This document shows positions 62,290-64,000 of a DNA stretch of 64,000 nt, piece by piece. Positions within the stretch are counted from its first letter, which is position 1. Every line of letters begins with the position of its first letter. The stretch spans positions 1 through 64,000 of the forward strand of contig NZ_JARNTW010000009.1 in NCBI RefSeq assembly GCF_029433105.1, given 5' to 3'. The notes below the pieces were generated by a model. That model was given only the letters and a program-made list of their open reading frames with translations, did no database searches and was not told the origin of the DNA. Source of the stretch: Runella sp. MFBS21 (GTDB lineage Bacteria > Bacteroidota > Bacteroidia > Cytophagales > Spirosomataceae). A program made the translations under genes and the position numbers.

Positions 62290-63983
62290 GCGACGGGCAG
62301 TTGAAACCAAAAACGGCTTCCGCTTCCCAGTTCGCTTTCAACTCCGATACTTCCTCTTTGTGTTTCGATAAATTCTTTCGAGATAGCCAATCCTAGTCCT
62401 GTACCTGTTTTGGGTTGCCCTTGGGTAGGTACTTGAAAATATCGGTCAAAGATGCGTTGCTGATATTTTTCTTCAATGCCTTTGCCTTCGTCTTTTACCG
62501 AAATCTCTACCTTGTGCAAAGCTTCGTGCAGTCGTGCTTGGATTTGAATGGTAGAATGGTCGGGACTGTGACGTAGGGCATTGGAGAGGAAGTTCATCAG
62601 CACCCAAACGGTCTTATCAAGGTCTGCTTGTACCGCAGGGAGGGGAGGCGTAAGGTCAACTTGGAAGTGAATTTGTTTTTGTTCGGCCAAAAAACGAACG
62701 GCTTCTACGGCCATATTTATCATTTCTTGGGGTTGCACTGTTTTGAAATTGAGCTGAATGTTGCCGGTTTCTACCTGCGATAAGTCAAGCAGCTCGCCAG
62801 TGATTTTGAGTAATCTTTGGCTGTCTTCCAAAATTTGCGTCAACAGATGTTTTTGTTCGTCGTTGAGATTACCGATGCGTTGGTCTTGCAGAAGCCGTAA
62901 ACTCATTTTGATGCTAGAAATGGGGGTTTTGAGCTCGTGCGAGATAGTCGCAATAAAGTTGGTTTTGGCTTGGTCGAGTTCGTGAAAAGGGGTAATATTT
63001 TTGAGAATTATGACTTTCCCGATGCGTTGGTCACCGTTTTTTACTTCCAATATTTCTTTGGTAAAATAGCTTTCGCGCTCATTGGCAAATATCTTAAGTG
63101 GTTTTGGCGAAGATTCATCATTGAGCAGCGTGCGGAGCAAATCATTTTTGAGAGCCAAGTCAGGAGCATAGCGACCAGGCACTTGGGAAGCATCTAAGCC
63201 AAGCATTTCGGAGCTTACCGAATTGATAAAAAGCAAGTGGTTGGTTTCGTCTAATCCGATGATAGCGTCGTTCATTTGATTAATAATCGTCTCGGTGCGA
63301 CGTTTCTCAAAGAGCACTCTAGCCAAGCTACTATGTTCATATTCATCGAGTTTTTGAGCCATTTGATTGAAAGCCTTCGCCATTTCGCCCAATTCATCGG
63401 AGCGATTGGTTCCAAGACGCGACTCATAATTTCGCAGACTAATCTCTCGTAGCCCATCGGTGATTTGTTGGATAGGTTCAGAGATTGTTTTAGGAAAATT
63501 GATAATAAACGAAAACGCTACCAATGCGCATATCGTAGCGATGAGCACCATGTAAGAATATACACTATCGGCGGTCTTTTTGACTTGCTCATTTTTACGA
63601 ATGATGGCTTGCATATTGATATCCGTGATTTGGCTTAGCTGTCGATGGATAAGTTGAAGACGGCTAGTGTCGCGGGTTTGTTTGAAGGCATTGAAATGCG
63701 CGCGCATTTCTTGGGTGATAGCGGCTTCCCCCACCTCCGTGAGATTTTGTTCTTGTTGACGGAGATTGTTTTCAAAAATGCGAAAATCTTCTTCGTTCCA
63801 GTTGTTGTTGTCAACAATATCGCGCATATGATGGGCGTATTCCAAAGAGATGTAGTTATCTTTCAGAATTCCTTGCGCTTCTTGCGAAAGTTTTTTGAGA
63901 TACCATGCACTTAGGCCGCCCAATAGCAATATTACGGCAAACAAAAACGTAAGGGCTAAACGAAGTTTGGTTTTAAGTTTCAT
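62286..63983 (-). CDS. Sensor histidine kinase with HAMP and PAS domains
   Basis: A 565-residue kinase. TM1 about 9-28, periplasmic helical sensor (about 30-140), TM2 about 143-163, HAMP (about 164-215), PAS (about 230-330, NQMNDAIIGLDETNHLLFIN), HisKA with phosphoacceptor His349 in FIATISHELKTPISS, and HATPase with VKDEGKGI and TGTGLGLAISKEF. It resembles KinB/NtrY-like kinases. Its start ATG is 17 bases before the window end, so a partner gene may lie just beyond; none is inside. Confidence 0.92.
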   Translation of the reverse strand: MKLKTKLRLALTFLFAVILLLGGLSAWYLKKLSQEAQGILKDNYISLEYAHHMRDIVDNNNWNEEDFRIFENNLRQQEQNLTEVGEAAITQEMRAHFNAFKQTRDTSRLQLIHRQLSQITDINMQAIIRKNEQVKKTADSVYSYMVLIATICALVAFSFIINFPKTISEPIQQITDGLREISLRNYESRLGTNRSDELGEMAKAFNQMAQKLDEYEHSSLARVLFEKRRTETIINQMNDAIIGLDETNHLLFINSVSSEMLGLDASQVPGRYAPDLALKNDLLRTLLNDESSPKPLKIFANERESYFTKEILEVKNGDQRIGKVIILKNITPFHELDQAKTNFIATISHELKTPISSIKMSLRLLQDQRIGNLNDEQKHLLTQILEDSQRLLKITGELLDLSQVETGNIQLNFKTVQPQEMINMAVEAVRFLAEQKQIHFQVDLTPPLPAVQADLDKTVWVLMNFLSNALRHSPDHSTIQIQARLHEALHKVEISVKDEGKGIEEKYQQRIFDRYFQVPTQGQPKTGTGLGLAISKEFIETQRGSIGVESELGSGSRFWFQLPVA

Positions 63984-64000
63984 CGTATCAACTGATTACT

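Overview
The window is ordinary chromosomal sequence from a Bacteroidota bacterium, most likely of the order Cytophagales (Runella/Emticicia/Dyadobacter-like; the genus is an inference). The support is a type IX secretion sorting domain on a multidomain cellulase, a lipidated Omp85 protein (TamL type) beside TamB, a stand-alone small PurQ, DUF2911 and LytTR proteins, many lipobox signal peptides, and promoters fitting the Bacteroidota -7 consensus TAnnTTTG. I see no rRNA, tRNA, CRISPR array, prophage or insertion sequence.

Layout. 1-2.0 kb: AT-rich stretch with two unknown lipoproteins and one unknown secreted protein. 2.1-5.1 kb (minus): nadD, acpP, fabF, rnc. 5.2-7.8 kb (plus): M20 amidohydrolase, small secreted protein, SDR dehydrogenase. 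7.85-10.6 kb (minus): S41 protease and OmpA-like lipoprotein. 10.9-21.5 kb (plus): cytochrome P450, pyruvate dehydrogenase E1 beta, LolA-like secreted protein, giant TamB and its partner TamL. 21.5-30.1 kb: purQ, DEAD-box helicase, TPR protein, GNAT, an Mla-type lipid transport operon (permease, ATPase, MCE protein), and a PHP-phosphodiesterase fusion. 30.1-33.7 kb (minus): DUF2911 protein, DoxX-like protein, OPT transporter. 33.8-44.4 kb: plant-polysaccharide and pentose region, with a GH9 cellulase carrying five Fn3 and two putative carbohydrate-binding domains, a GH127 beta-L-arabinofuranosidase, a DapA-family lyase, a 2-keto-3-deoxy-sugar-acid dehydratase-like FAH protein, and divergent xylA with a perfect palindromic operator candidate. 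44.4-49.8 kb (minus): OsmC, purine permease, 2Fe-2S protein, Prc-like protease, FKBP isomerase.

49.9-56.7 kb holds the most interesting part. Two plus-strand gene groups (YHS, DoxX, membrane-anchored ATP-grasp, Crp/Fnr regulator; then DM13 lipoprotein, barrel-like protein, YceI, DinB, TANGO2/NRDE) each begin with the same 16-bp palindrome at exactly the same distance from a -7 promoter element. This suggests one redox- or stress-responsive regulon governed by the Crp/Fnr protein encoded inside it. The last part, 56.7-64 kb, has two orphan sensor histidine kinases, a GNAT gene interrupted by an in-frame amber codon, a Gfo/Idh/MocA oxidoreductase, a membrane-bound LytTR regulator and a multi-pass membrane protein.

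Several convergent gene pairs are separated by near-perfect palindromic terminators that can serve both strands. Many reading frames have an upstream TTG or GTG in frame; where an ATG gives a better family fit or a clean signal peptide I used the ATG and say so.
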